A stretch of DNA of 64,000 bases from Streptomyces qaidamensis (GCF_001611795.1 NZ_CP015098.1:6448001-6512000), one strand, 5' to 3'. Positions 7,408-16,072 are shown, numbered from the stretch's first letter. The notes: generated by a model from the letters alone, not told the origin. Made by a program: numbers and translations.

Positions 7408-8281
7408 GCATGGTCATCGACCACAGAACGACGGCTTCGCTGGTCTCGGTGCGCCGTTCGTAGTCACGGACCAGGCGCCGGCTGCGCAGGAGCCAGGCGA
7501 AGGATCTTTCGACGACCCAGCGGCGGGGCAGGACCTGAAAACCCTGGACGTCGTCGCTGCGGCGGACGATGTCGAGGACGACTCCGAGGTGCTGGGTGGT
7601 CCAGTCGGTGAGGTGGCCGGTGTAACCGCCGTCGGCCCAGATCCGCGCCAGCCGCCGGAAGTGATTCTTCGCTGCGGGTAGCAGGACGCGGGCGGCATCC
7701 CGGTCGGTCGTGGAAGCCGGCGTGACCAGCACGGCCAGCAGGAGCCCGAGAGTGTCGGTCAGCAAGTGCCGCTTGCGCCCGTTGATCCTCTTCCCTGCGT
7801 CGAACCCCCGCGAGTGGTGAGCAACAGTGGCGTCCGCCTTCACCGACTGCGAGTCAACGACCGCCGCACTCGGCTCCTGGTCACGGCCCTCAGCCCGGCG
7901 GACGCCCTCGCGCAGCCGTTCATGCAGCTCGGCCACCAGCCCCGTATCCCGCCAGCGGGCGAAGAAGGCATACACCCGCGGCCAGGGCGGGAAGTCGGAC
8001 GGCATCGCCCGCCATTTGATGCCGTTGTCAACGAGATAGCGCACCGCGTCGATCATCTGCCGGTGGCAGTAGCCCTCCGGCCGCCCGCCCCGGCCCGCCA
8101 GCCATCCCGGCACCGGCAACAGATCCCGCACCAGAGCCCACTCGGCATCGCTCATGTCCGAGCCATACCGAGGCCGACGCTCTGGCCGGTCGGCCGCGTT
8201 CCCGAACCGATGGGCGAGACAGTCACACCTGGGAGTGGCCGGACTGGACCCGGCAACCACGACCACGCGACACTTCGACAA
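7349..8281 (-). CDS. IS5-family DDE transposase
   Basis: Up to 310 residues. It shows the IS5-type N-terminal block (YGSDMSDAEWALVRDLLPVPG, DAVRYLVDNGIKWRAMPSDFPPW) and the DDE catalytic triad: first Asp in AAVVDSQSVKA, second in IWADGGYTGH, and Glu in WVVERSFAWLLRSRRLVRDYE. The arginine cluster after the Glu is also typical. The frame is open throughout, so the enzyme may be active. The start is unclear: a TTG at 8281, GTGs at about 8260-8266 or the ATG at 8155 are possible, but the conserved block lies before that ATG, so a start upstream of it is needed. Confidence 0.85.
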   Translation of the reverse strand: MSKCRVVVVAGSSPATPRCDCLAHRFGNAADRPERRPRYGSDMSDAEWALVRDLLPVPGWLAGRGGRPEGYCHRQMIDAVRYLVDNGIKWRAMPSDFPPWPRVYAFFARWRDTGLVAELHERLREGVRRAEGRDQEPSAAVVDSQSVKADATVAHHSRGFDAGKRINGRKRHLLTDTLGLLLAVLVTPASTTDRDAARVLLPAAKNHFRRLARIWADGGYTGHLTDWTTQHLGVVLDIVRRSDDVQGFQVLPRRWVVERSFAWLLRSRRLVRDYERRTETSEAVVLWSMTMLMSRRLTVQHQEPVPVSAA

Positions 8282-8282
8282 C

Positions 8283-8335
8283 AGGGCCTCTTGCTTCTCG
8301 CTGGACTCGACAACCGCGAGCTACCAAGAGGCCCT
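8283..8335. repeat. Long perfect inverted repeat upstream of transposase
   Basis: AGGGCCTCTTG (8283-8293) is the exact complement of CAAGAGGCCCT (8325-8335). Inside it, CTCGC (8297-8301) pairs with GCGAG (8316-8320). The resulting two-stage hairpin lies immediately upstream of the possible transposase start. It may be the structured right end of the insertion sequence or a hairpin that keeps outside transcription from entering the transposase gene. Confidence 0.7.
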
Positions 8336-8434
8336 TCCTTCATGCCCCCACGTCGGCCAACTCACCCGATCCAGCGCGCTGTTCGAAGCAGACCGAGCAC
8401 ACGAACGGATAGAGAACGGCCAGTTAGGCAGCCA

Positions 8435-8545
8435 CTTTGGGGCGAGCCTCTAAGATCATGGCCCCAACGTCGTGCTTTAGCGGGCAGGTCCACAGACTGC
8501 CCGACTCGCCGGAAGCTTACGGGGCCATGATCACTCGCCCCAAAG
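8435..8545. repeat. 111-bp nested inverted repeat (MITE-like or structured RNA)
   Basis: CTTTGGGGCGAG (8435-8446) pairs with CTCGCCCCAAAG (8534-8545), and GATCATGGCCCC (8454-8465) pairs with GGGGCCATGATC (8521-8532). The left arm has seven and the right arm one unpaired base between the two stems. The apical part contains a further hairpin, CGGGCAG (8481-8487) with CTGCCCG (8497-8503). The whole lies between the insertion sequence and the HEPN gene, in a stretch (8282-8612) with no supported protein gene. It could be a miniature inverted-repeat element, a bidirectional terminator or a structured RNA. Confidence 0.75.
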
Positions 8546-8612
8546 CAGCTCCAGCCCAAAGCCGCTCCGCCGACCTGGCTCTATGCGCCCTGCCTGCATT
8601 CTTGCAGAAGCT

Positions 8613-9872
8613 TCACTCGCTTGACATGAGTTTGGCTTGCACGTCATCCCGCCACTTTTGAGACTGTCGCAACCAGGAGTCTTCGTGCGGTGCAACGTCC
8701 GACGAGAAGTGTTGCATGAAGCTGCACCATTTATTGCGCCGCCTTAGTCCTTCCTCTCCCAAAAATAGCAGGGCAGTCCTCGGGGAACTTTTCCTCTTGG
8801 CGGCGAGGCGATCCCAGCAGTATGAGGATAGCGAATGTACTGATTCCAGAGCGGTCTGCGCCTCGAGACGGGTGGGGCTATACCCGCCGTGGACTACTCT
8901 GTGGCGCAGTCGGTAACACCGATGAAACCATTCGGCTACCGGCGTGTTCCCGTCCAGAGTCCACTTTCCTCCGAGAAGGCTTGCAAACTGCGACTTGACT
9001 CGCCGTGCTAGCCGCCCTTCGGCGAAAACCTCCGCCACGTCTTCTGCATCGTTCCCTGCCTCCCATAGCAGAGTTGCCAAGAGGGAGTCGAGTAGTACTT
9101 CGCTGGCGGTATTACTCAACGTCACAGCCGCGCCATACTGGCCTTCGATCTTCAGTGCCCTGTGGGCCTCGACGAATCGCTCCCGCCAAACGAAGAGCGG
9201 GGCTCCTGCATGCCTGAGATTTTCAAAGAACTCTAGGCGACCTATGTTCTCCTGGCTTATCTCCGGCCCGTCCGTAACGTCTGGAATGTTGACGTGATCC
9301 AGCATGAGGGCGTTGACGGGACCCCACTCAGAGGAATCCAGAGAGAATCCTTCTTCTTCTTGCGTCATAACGACTGATTGAGTCGTTTGGAATGGAATGA
9401 AGATGTCCAGCAGCTCATACGAGGGGAGTGTGCAGGGAACCTCAAAAGCCGCCCTGTATGCGCGGATTACTTCCTGTAGCGTATAGATGCATCTATTTAG
9501 GGCGTCATGTTCAATGGGGACGTCTTGGGGGGACATCCATTCGTCATCTGATGCAATTTCGGCGTTGCTTAGAGTGGTCGCGATGACGGTGGTGTAATTG
9601 CCATCTAGATTCGACGGCATGCTCTCGCTGTCGTCATCTGCTACTTGTCCGAGACGTTTAATTGCTTCGGCCGCAGAGGAGAATGAACCGTGGCGCCTTG
9701 ATGTGTTACGCGATTGCATGAATCGCAGATGAACGAAAAGGTGATTCATTGATCGGGAGGCATACGGCTCAGGGACTACGGGTGCACCCTTGTAGATGTA
9801 TCCATCAGGTACGGGGAAGGGGTCGGGCAGTGTAATGAAAAAGCGAACTAGCGATCGATTGTTGTCTGGCAT
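8613..9872 (-). CDS. HEPN-domain protein (ApeA-like), foreign base composition
   Basis: A 419-aa protein starting at the ATG at 9872, with AGAGGAG at good spacing. The C-terminal part (about 235-350) is helical, with HEPN features: a helix EAHRALKIEGQYGAAVTLSNTASEVLLDSLLA and the motif RLRHRVVHGGY, where Arg323-His324-x3-His328 matches the Rx4-6H ribonuclease signature with a polar residue after Arg. This arrangement resembles HEPN domains of ApeA-type anti-phage proteins. The N-terminal 200 residues are not recognised. G+C is far below that of its neighbours (27 of 60 bases at 9361-9420), which indicates recent transfer. The upstream extension of this frame across rlmN is not coding. Confidence 0.72.
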   Translation of the reverse strand: MPDNNRSLVRFFITLPDPFPVPDGYIYKGAPVVPEPYASRSMNHLFVHLRFMQSRNTSRRHGSFSSAAEAIKRLGQVADDDSESMPSNLDGNYTTVIATTLSNAEIASDDEWMSPQDVPIEHDALNRCIYTLQEVIRAYRAAFEVPCTLPSYELLDIFIPFQTTQSVVMTQEEEGFSLDSSEWGPVNALMLDHVNIPDVTDGPEISQENIGRLEFFENLRHAGAPLFVWRERFVEAHRALKIEGQYGAAVTLSNTASEVLLDSLLATLLWEAGNDAEDVAEVFAEGRLARRVKSQFASLLGGKWTLDGNTPVAEWFHRCYRLRHRVVHGGYSPTRLEAQTALESVHSLSSYCWDRLAAKRKSSPRTALLFLGEEGLRRRNKWCSFMQHFSSDVAPHEDSWLRQSQKWRDDVQAKLMSSE

Positions 9873-10130
9873 CAACACTCCTCTACCTTTGTTTGCTGAG
9901 ATGCTGTCACGCAGGTCACTTTCGGCGCACGCGAATTCCGCGTTGCCTTGCGTGTGAAGCTGCTGGACTTGACTCCTGTTCTCGCGGGACGGTGAGTGTG
10001 CGAGGCGGCGCCTGGGCCGTCCCTGGGCCGTCCGAAGCCGACCAACGCCGACAGACGGCACCCACAGGTGACCACCCCCACCCCACTCTGGCCTGGGCAA
10101 CCGGAGTTGATCTGCCACACTGGATGGGTT

Positions 10131-11237
10131 ATGCCTGCACCCGGAGAACTCACTTTCGTAGCCCCCCGCGGAGCCAAGAAGCCGCCGCGGCATCTCGCCG
10201 ATCTCACTCCTGCCGAGCGCAAGGAGGCCGTTGCCGCTGTCGGGGAGAAGCCGTTTCGTGCCAAGCAGCTCTCGCAGCACTACTTCGCGCGGTACGCGCA
10301 TGATCCGGAGCAGTGGACCGATATTCCGGCCGGTGCCCGGGGGCGGCTGCAGGAGGCGCTGCTGCCCGAGCTGATGACCGTCGTGCGGCATCTGTCGACC
10401 GACCAGGGCACCACCCGCAAGACGCTGTGGCGGCTGTTCGACGGGACGCTCGTCGAGTCCGTGCTGATGCGCTACCCGGACCGGGTCACCATGTGCATCA
10501 GTTCCCAGGCCGGGTGCGGGATGAACTGCCCGTTCTGCGCGACCGGGCAGGCGGGTCTCGACCGGAATCTGTCCACCGCCGAGATCGTCCATCAGATCGT
10601 GGACGGCATGCGGGCGCTGCGCGACGGGGAGGTCCCCGGCGGTCCCGCGCGGCTCAGCAACATCGTCTTCATGGGCATGGGCGAGCCGCTCGCCAACTAC
10701 AACCGGGTCATCGGATCCATCCGGCGGCTCACCGACCCCGAGCCCGACGGGCTGGGGCTCTCGCAGCGCGGCATCACCGTCTCGACGGTCGGGCTCGTCC
10801 CGGCCGTCCACCGGTTCGCCGACGAGGGCTTCAAGTGCCGCCTCGCCATCTCGCTGCACGCCCCCGACGACGAGCTGCGCGACACGCTCGTGCCGGTGAA
10901 CACGCGCTGGAAGGTCCGGGAGGTGCTGGACGCCGGCTTCGAGTACAGCGCCAAGTCCGGGCGCCGGCTGTCCATCGAGTACGCCCTGATCCGGGACATC
11001 AACGACCAGGCCTGGCGGGGTGACCGGCTCGGGCGGCTGCTCAAGGGCAAGCCCGTGCACGTGAACCTGATCCCGCTGAACCCGACGCCCGGCTCCAAGT
11101 GGACCGCCTCCAGGCCCGAGGACGAGAAGGCGTTCGTGGAGGCGATCGCCGCTCATGGTGTGCCGGTGACGATCCGGGACACCCGTGGTCAGGAGATCGA
11201 CGGGGCGTGTGGTCAGCTAGCGGCCACCGAACGGTAG
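10131..11237 (+). CDS. rlmN: 23S rRNA / tRNA A37 C2-methyltransferase RlmN
   Basis: A 368-aa radical SAM enzyme that methylates C2 of A2503 in 23S rRNA and A37 in some tRNAs. The cluster-binding motif CGMNCPFC gives Cys129, Cys133 and Cys136, and the Cys near the C-terminus (Cys360, in GACGQL) corresponds to the residue that is transiently methylated. GMGEPLANY and STVGLVP are further family marks. The ATG at 10131 is the first Met before the conserved N-terminus ([20 protein letters not shown]); no clear ribosome-binding site precedes it, so the mRNA may be leaderless or nearly so. This gene marks the return to core chromosome. Confidence 0.95.
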   Translation: MPAPGELTFVAPRGAKKPPRHLADLTPAERKEAVAAVGEKPFRAKQLSQHYFARYAHDPEQWTDIPAGARGRLQEALLPELMTVVRHLSTDQGTTRKTLWRLFDGTLVESVLMRYPDRVTMCISSQAGCGMNCPFCATGQAGLDRNLSTAEIVHQIVDGMRALRDGEVPGGPARLSNIVFMGMGEPLANYNRVIGSIRRLTDPEPDGLGLSQRGITVSTVGLVPAVHRFADEGFKCRLAISLHAPDDELRDTLVPVNTRWKVREVLDAGFEYSAKSGRRLSIEYALIRDINDQAWRGDRLGRLLKGKPVHVNLIPLNPTPGSKWTASRPEDEKAFVEAIAAHGVPVTIRDTRGQEIDGACGQLAATER

Positions 11238-11267
11238 TCTGACCGCCGTAAGAACATCTGCATATTC

Positions 11268-11437
11268 CGACAGGGGAGCGCCACAGCGCTGAGAGTGCGG
11301 CACACGGTCGCAGACCCTCCGAACCTGGCCCAGGTCATTCTGGGTAGGGAGATCGGTCATCACTCGAGCTGTTGCGCCCTGCCCGGGACCCCGGAAGTCC
11401 CGGGCGGGGCCGCGTCTTCTCCTGGTCACTCCAGGAG
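11268..11437 (+). promoter_or_regulatory. TPP riboswitch with RBS-masking hairpin
   Basis: The TPP (THI-box) aptamer spans about 11268-11356: CAGGGGAGC, GCTGAGAGTGCGG, GACCCTCCGAACCTG and GGGTAGGGAGA appear in the right order. Downstream, GCCCGGGA (11381-11388) pairs with TCCCGGGC (11398-11405). Further on, CTCCTGG (11419-11425) pairs with CCAGGAG (11431-11437) across a five-base loop. That last right arm contains the AGGAGG of the following gene, so ligand binding probably switches translation initiation. There is no U-run to support a transcription terminator. Confidence 0.92.
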
Positions 11438-11444
11438 GAATCCA

Positions 11445-12530
11445 GTGAGCATCAACGCAAAGCGGCTGACGGCGGCGGTCGTCGGGCTCGGCATGGCCGG
11501 CACGCTCGCCGCGTGCGGGTCGTCCGACGGCGGCCAGGGGTCCGGCGACTCCAAGACCGTGACGCTCGTCAGCCACGACTCGTGGGCGGCGTCCGAGGAC
11601 GTCATCGCGGCCTTCGAGAAGCAGTCCGGGTACAAGGTCCAGGTCCTCAAGGACGGCGACGCCGGGCAGGCCGTGAACAAGGCCATCCTGACCAAGGACA
11701 ACCCGCAGGGCGACGTCCTCTTCGGCGTCGACAACACCCTGCTGTCCCGCGCCCTCGACAACGGCCTCTTCCAGCCGTACGAGGCGAAGGGGTCGGAGCA
11801 GATCGAGACGGGGTACCGCGTCGACCAGGACAAGCACCGCGTCACGCCCATCGACACCGGCGACATCTGCGTCAACTACGACAAGAAGTACTTCGCCGAC
11901 CACGAGCTGGAGCCGCCGAAGAGCTTCGACGACCTGGTCGAGCCGCAGTACAAGAACCTGCTCGTGACCGAGAACGCCTCCGCCTCCTCGCCCGGCCTCG
12001 GCTTCCTGCTCGGCACCGCCGCCAAGTACGGCGACGACGGCTGGGAGGGGTACTGGAAGAAGCTCAAGGCCAACGGTGTGAAGGTCGTCGACGGCTGGGA
12101 GCAGGCCTACAACGAGGAGTTCTCCGGCTCGGCCGGCGGCAAGAAGGCCAAGGGCGACCGGCCGCTCGTGGTGTCCTACGCCTCCTCGCCGCCCGCCGAG
12201 GTCGTCTTCGCCGACCCGAAGCCGGGCACGGCCCCGACCGGGGTCGCCGAGGGCACCTGCTTCCGGCAGGTCGAGTACGCCGGACTGCTCAGCAACGCCG
12301 AGAACACCAAGGGCGGCAAGGCCCTCCTCGACTTCCTCATCAGCAAGAGGTTCCAGGAGGACATGCCGATGAACATGTTCGTGTACCCGGTGACCGAGGG
12401 CGCCCAGGTGCCGCCGGAGTTCGTGAAGTACGGGCCGCAGGCGAAGGACCCGGAGACCATGGACCCGGCGAAGATCGCCGAACACCGTGACCAGTGGGTC
12501 AAGTCGTGGACCTCACTCGTACTGAAGTAG
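11445..12530 (+). CDS. thiB: Thiamine-type ABC transporter substrate-binding lipoprotein
   Basis: A 361-aa periplasmic-binding-type protein with an N-terminal lipoprotein signal: short basic start, hydrophobic core and lipobox LAAC. The mature part shows the iron/thiamine-binding family pattern (VTLVSHDSWAASEDVIAAFEKQSGYKV, GDVLFGVDNTLLSRALDNGLF, VLCRTGDIC-like DTGDICVNYDKKYF). It should be anchored outside the membrane and deliver thiamine to the permease that follows. The GTG at 11445 has AGGAGG seven bases upstream. The TPP riboswitch directly upstream is strong evidence that the substrate is thiamine or a derivative. Confidence 0.9.
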   Translation: MSINAKRLTAAVVGLGMAGTLAACGSSDGGQGSGDSKTVTLVSHDSWAASEDVIAAFEKQSGYKVQVLKDGDAGQAVNKAILTKDNPQGDVLFGVDNTLLSRALDNGLFQPYEAKGSEQIETGYRVDQDKHRVTPIDTGDICVNYDKKYFADHELEPPKSFDDLVEPQYKNLLVTENASASSPGLGFLLGTAAKYGDDGWEGYWKKLKANGVKVVDGWEQAYNEEFSGSAGGKKAKGDRPLVVSYASSPPAEVVFADPKPGTAPTGVAEGTCFRQVEYAGLLSNAENTKGGKALLDFLISKRFQEDMPMNMFVYPVTEGAQVPPEFVKYGPQAKDPETMDPAKIAEHRDQWVKSWTSLVLK

Positions 12531-14170
12531 CCGCACGCAAGCGGAGCGCGGCGGCGCGGTTCGGTCTGCTGGCCGCGCCCGTCGCGTTCTTCGCGGTCTT
12601 CTTCGCCTACCCCGTCGCCGCGATCGTCGCGCGCGGCCTGAAAACCGACGGGACGTGGCACCTCGGGCGGATCGGGGAGGTGCTGGCGCAGTCCGACGTC
12701 CGGCACGTGCTGTGGTTCACCACCTGGCAGGCGCTGGTCTCCACGGTGCTCACGCTGATCGTCGCGCTTCCCGGCGCGTACGTCTTCGCGCGTTTCGACT
12801 TCCCGGGCAAGCAAGTCCTGCGGGCGGTCGTGACCGTGCCGTTCGTGCTGCCGACGGTCGTCGTCGGTACGGCGTTCCTGGCGCTGGTCGGGCGGGGCGG
12901 GCTGCTCGACGAACTGTGGGGCGTACGCCTGGACACCACCGTGTGGGCGATCCTGCTCGCGCACGTCTTCTTCAACTACGCGGTCGTCGTCCGGACGGTC
13001 GGCGGGCTCTGGGCACAGCTCGACCCGCGGCAGGAGGAGGCCGCTCGGATGCTCGGGGCGTCTGAGCTGAGGGCCTGGCGGCAGGTGACGCTCCCCGCCC
13101 TCGCCCCGGCCGTGGCCGCCGCGGCGCTCATGGTCTTCCTGTTCACCTTCACCTCCTTCGGCGTCGTGCAGATCCTCGGCGGGCCCACCTTCTCCACCCT
13201 GGAGGTGGAGATCTACCGGCAGACGTCCGAGATCTTCGACCTGTCCACCGCCGCCGTACTGACCATGATCCAGTTCGTGGCGGTGGGGGCGATTCTCGCG
13301 GTGCACGCCTGGACCGTGCGGCGGCGGGAGACCGCGCTGCGACTGGTGGACGCGTCCGTGACCGCGCGCCGGCCGCGCGGCGCAGGGCAGTGGGCGCTGC
13401 TGGGCGGGGTGCTCGTCACCGTCGCCGTGCTGCTCGTGCTGCCGCTCGCCGTGCTGGTGCAGCGGTCCCTGAGCGCCCCGGGCTTCGGCTACTACCGGGC
13501 GCTGACCAGAGAGGACGGCGGAGTCTTCCTGGTCCCGCCGATCGAGGCGGTCGGCAACTCCCTGTCGTACGCCGTCGCCGCCACGCTCATCGCCGTGGTG
13601 ATCGGCGGTCTCGCCGCGGTCGCGCTCACCCGTCGGGACGCCGGGCGGTTCGTGCGCGGCTTCGACGCGCTGCTGATGCTGCCGCTCGGGGTGTCCGCGG
13701 TGACCGTCGGCTTCGGGTTCCTGATCTCCCTCGACGAGCCGCCGCTGGACCTCAGGTCCTCCTGGATCCTGGTACCGCTCGCGCAGGCCCTGGTCGGGGT
13801 GCCGTTCGTCGTGCGGACCATGTTGCCCGTGCTGCGGGCGGTGGACGTCCGGCTGCGGGAAGCGGCCTCGGTGCTGGGGGCCTCGCCCTGGCGGGTGTGG
13901 CGGGAGGTGGACCTGCCGATGGTACGGCGGGCGCTGCTGATCGCGGCCGGGTTCGCCTTCGCCGTGTCCCTCGGGGAGTTCGGCGCGACGGTGTTCATCG
14001 CACGGCCCGACAACCCGACGCTGCCGGTGGCCGTGGCCCGGCTGCTGGGGCGACCCGGTGACCTCAACTACGGCCAGGCGATGGCCCTTTCGACGATTCT
14101 GATGGTGGTGTGCGCCGTGGCCCTGCTGGTGCTGGAGAGGCTTCGCACGGACCGGACGGGGGAGTTCTGA
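12506..14170 (+). CDS. thiP: Thiamine-type ABC transporter permease, fused two-domain
   Basis: About 554 residues with two binding-protein-dependent permease halves and some twelve hydrophobic segments. Each half has an EAA-type loop (EEAARMLGASELRAWRQVTLPAL near residue 180 and REAASVLGASPWRVWREVDLPMV near residue 450). This duplicated layout matches ThiP. The gene overlaps the end of the binding-protein gene. The GTG at 12506 is preferred; another GTG at 12494 is in frame. Translation is probably coupled. The stop overlaps the ATG of the ATPase gene (TGATG). Confidence 0.9.
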   Translation: MDLTRTEVAARKRSAAARFGLLAAPVAFFAVFFAYPVAAIVARGLKTDGTWHLGRIGEVLAQSDVRHVLWFTTWQALVSTVLTLIVALPGAYVFARFDFPGKQVLRAVVTVPFVLPTVVVGTAFLALVGRGGLLDELWGVRLDTTVWAILLAHVFFNYAVVVRTVGGLWAQLDPRQEEAARMLGASELRAWRQVTLPALAPAVAAAALMVFLFTFTSFGVVQILGGPTFSTLEVEIYRQTSEIFDLSTAAVLTMIQFVAVGAILAVHAWTVRRRETALRLVDASVTARRPRGAGQWALLGGVLVTVAVLLVLPLAVLVQRSLSAPGFGYYRALTREDGGVFLVPPIEAVGNSLSYAVAATLIAVVIGGLAAVALTRRDAGRFVRGFDALLMLPLGVSAVTVGFGFLISLDEPPLDLRSSWILVPLAQALVGVPFVVRTMLPVLRAVDVRLREAASVLGASPWRVWREVDLPMVRRALLIAAGFAFAVSLGEFGATVFIARPDNPTLPVAVARLLGRPGDLNYGQAMALSTILMVVCAVALLVLERLRTDRTGEF

Positions 14171-15189
14171 TGCTGCTGGCTCTGCGGGGCGCGACGGTCC
14201 GATTCGGCGGGCCGGCGGTGCTGGACGCCGTCGATCTGGAGGTCGCCGAGCACGAGATCGTGTGCGTGCTCGGGCCCAGCGGCAGCGGCAAGTCGACCCT
14301 GCTGCGGGCGGTGGCCGGGCTGCAACCCCTGGACTCCGGGCAGGTGGTGCTCGACGGCCGCGACCAGGCGGGCGTGCCCGCGCACAGGCGCGGCGTCGGG
14401 CTGATGTTCCAGGACCATCAGCTGTTCCCGCAGAGGGACGTGGCCGGGAACGTCGCCTTCGGGCTGCGGATGCACGGCGAGCCGCAGCGGCAACAGGCCG
14501 AGCGGGTACAGGAGTTGCTGGACCTGGTCGGGCTGCCGGGCGCGGGCCGCCGGTCCGTCGCGATGCTGTCCGGCGGGGAGCAGCAGCGGGTGGCGCTGGC
14601 CCGGGCTCTCGCGCCGAGCCCGCGGCTGCTGATGCTGGACGAGCCACTGGGGCAGCTCGACCGGTCGCTGCGCGAGCGGCTGGTCGTCGAACTGAGGGAG
14701 CTCTTCGGCCGGTTGGGCACGACCGTGCTCGCCGTGACGCACGACCAGGGCGAGGCCTTCGCACTGGCCGACCGGGTCGTGGTGATGCGGGACGGGCGGA
14801 TCGCCCAGTCCGGTACGCCTCTGGAGGTATGGCAGCGGCCCGCCGACGCGTTCGTCGCCCGCTTCCTCGGGTTCGAGAACGTGGTCGAGGCGACGGTCGG
14901 GGCGGAGGCCGCGGACACGCCCTGGGGCAAGGTGCCGGTGCCGGAGGGCGCGCCGCAGGGCACCCGGACCCTGCTGGTGCGGCCGGCCGGGGTGCACCTG
15001 GTGCCCGCGGACTCCGGCCTGCGCTGCACGGTGGCCGCGCGTACCTTCCGGGGCACGCATGTCGCCGTGCACCTCCAGCCCGAGGGCGCACCGCGCCTGG
15101 AGGCGGCGTGCGCGCTGCGGGCGGCACCGGAGGTCGGGGACGAGGTGGGCGTGGAGTTCGACGCCGCGGAAATGGTGGTGCTCGGCTGA
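14170..15189 (+). CDS. thiQ: Thiamine-type ABC transporter ATP-binding protein
   Basis: A 339-aa ABC ATPase. It has Walker A GPSGSGKST, Q-loop MFQDHQLFPQ, signature LSGGEQQRVALARAL, Walker B LLMLDEP and H-loop VTHD, all canonical. The C-terminal 110 residues form a beta-rich regulatory extension of the MOI/TOBE type. The ATG at 14170 shares its first base with the stop of the permease gene. It is the last gene of the riboswitch-controlled importer unit. Confidence 0.9.
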   Translation: MLLALRGATVRFGGPAVLDAVDLEVAEHEIVCVLGPSGSGKSTLLRAVAGLQPLDSGQVVLDGRDQAGVPAHRRGVGLMFQDHQLFPQRDVAGNVAFGLRMHGEPQRQQAERVQELLDLVGLPGAGRRSVAMLSGGEQQRVALARALAPSPRLLMLDEPLGQLDRSLRERLVVELRELFGRLGTTVLAVTHDQGEAFALADRVVVMRDGRIAQSGTPLEVWQRPADAFVARFLGFENVVEATVGAEAADTPWGKVPVPEGAPQGTRTLLVRPAGVHLVPADSGLRCTVAARTFRGTHVAVHLQPEGAPRLEAACALRAAPEVGDEVGVEFDAAEMVVLG

Positions 15190-15214
15190 TCGTCCTCTGC
15201 CTAGGGTGCGAGGT

Positions 15215-16012
15215 ATGACGCCACTCGCGCACGACCGCTACTGCGACGAAATCGCCTACCAGATCGTCCTGTTGCGGCAGGTGGTGACCTCCGGGGCAGA
15301 CTTGTCCGGCACCGTGCCCACCTGCCCCGACTGGTCGCTGGAGGAACTCGTCCGGCACACGGGCGGTGCGCTGCGCTGGGCGGAGCTGATGGTGCGGACC
15401 GGGGCCGAGGAGGAGGTGCCGGAGGAGCAGGTGCCGGGCGTGGCCGGTCCCGAGGCCGTCGGCGACGCCGCCGCACTGGACGCCTGGCTGGCGGAGACGG
15501 GCGAGCGGATCGTCGCCACGCTGCGGAAGGCCGGGCCGGACGCGAAGGTGTGGGGCTGGGCCGGGATCCAGAGCTCCGGGTTCTGGGCCCGCAGGATGAC
15601 GCACGAGATCACCGTGCACCGCGCCGACGCCGCACTGGCCGCCGGGCTGCCCTACGAGGTCGCGCCCGAGGTCGCCGCCGACGCGATCGACGAGTGGCTC
15701 CAGATCGTGGAGTACGTGCAGCGGACGGAGCCGCAGGACGTGGTGGGGGAGCTGGTCGGCCCGGGCAGCAGCATCCATCTGCACGCCACCGACACCGGAC
15801 CGGACCTGAACGCCGAGTGGGTCGTCGAGCTCACCGAGGACGGTGTCCGCTGGCGGCGGGGCCACGAGAAGGCCACGGTCGCCCTGCGCGGACCGCTCAC
15901 CTTCGTGCTGCTCGCGTTCTACCGTCGGCTGCCGCTGGACGCGAAGGAGCTGGAGGTCCTGGGCGAGCGGGAGTTGCTGGAGTTCTGGCTGGAGCGGGCC
16001 ACCTTCGGCTGA
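15215..16012 (+). CDS. Maleylpyruvate isomerase-family mycothiol-dependent enzyme
   Basis: A 265-aa protein of the actinobacterial DinB-like family typified by mycothiol-dependent maleylpyruvate isomerase. It has the N-terminal four-helix pattern with PTCPDWSLEELVRHTGGALRW and the metal-ligand block RRMTHEITVHRADAALAAG, followed by a small C-terminal alpha/beta domain (LHATDTGPDLNAEWVVELTEDGVRW). Members bind a divalent metal by three His and use mycothiol as thiol cofactor; the substrate of this one cannot be told. The ATG at 15215 is preceded by GCGAGG. It follows the thiamine operon by 25 bases and may be read through from it. Confidence 0.78.
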   Translation: MTPLAHDRYCDEIAYQIVLLRQVVTSGADLSGTVPTCPDWSLEELVRHTGGALRWAELMVRTGAEEEVPEEQVPGVAGPEAVGDAAALDAWLAETGERIVATLRKAGPDAKVWGWAGIQSSGFWARRMTHEITVHRADAALAAGLPYEVAPEVAADAIDEWLQIVEYVQRTEPQDVVGELVGPGSSIHLHATDTGPDLNAEWVVELTEDGVRWRRGHEKATVALRGPLTFVLLAFYRRLPLDAKELEVLGERELLEFWLERATFG

Positions 16013-16020
16013 GACGGGAC

Positions 16021-16050
16021 GTGGCCCGCCCCCGGGAGGGGACGGGCCAC
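16021..16050. terminator. Bidirectional hairpin between convergent genes
   Basis: GTGGCCCG at 16021-16028 pairs with CGGGCCAC at 16043-16050. A further CCCC/GGGG pairing lies within the loop. It sits between the isomerase-family gene and the convergent LAETG protein gene, so it can serve both. Confidence 0.7.
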
Positions 16051-16072
16051 ATCAGGGTGGGTGCCGCGGGCG

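Larger units (their letters stand above)
7349..8335 (-). mobile_element. IS5-family insertion sequence, ends not defined
   Basis: The extent of the transposase gene plus a hairpin just upstream of it. I could not find matching terminal inverted repeats or a target-site duplication, so the true ends are open. The left end must be near 7350-7400, because there the convergent coiled-coil gene changes into sequence shared with the transposase gene. Confidence 0.6.

Noticed and set aside
7349-8345. Terminal inverted repeats for the IS5 element
   Set aside because: The hairpin at 8283-8335 has no complementary partner near 7350-7400, so I could not define ends from the sequence alone.
8435-8545. 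Nested hairpin considered as a retron msr-msd
   Set aside because: No reverse transcriptase gene lies near, and the stems lack the usual retron layout.
9873-11156. N-terminal extension of the HEPN frame across rlmN
   Set aside because: The part beyond 9872 is antisense to rlmN and has shadow-frame composition; a proper ATG with ribosome-binding site exists at 9872.
12176-15865. 1229-aa open frame on the minus strand
   Set aside because: It is antisense to the thiamine transporter genes, which have intact motifs, and its product is a low-complexity Arg/Pro/Gly/His string typical of GC-rich shadow frames.
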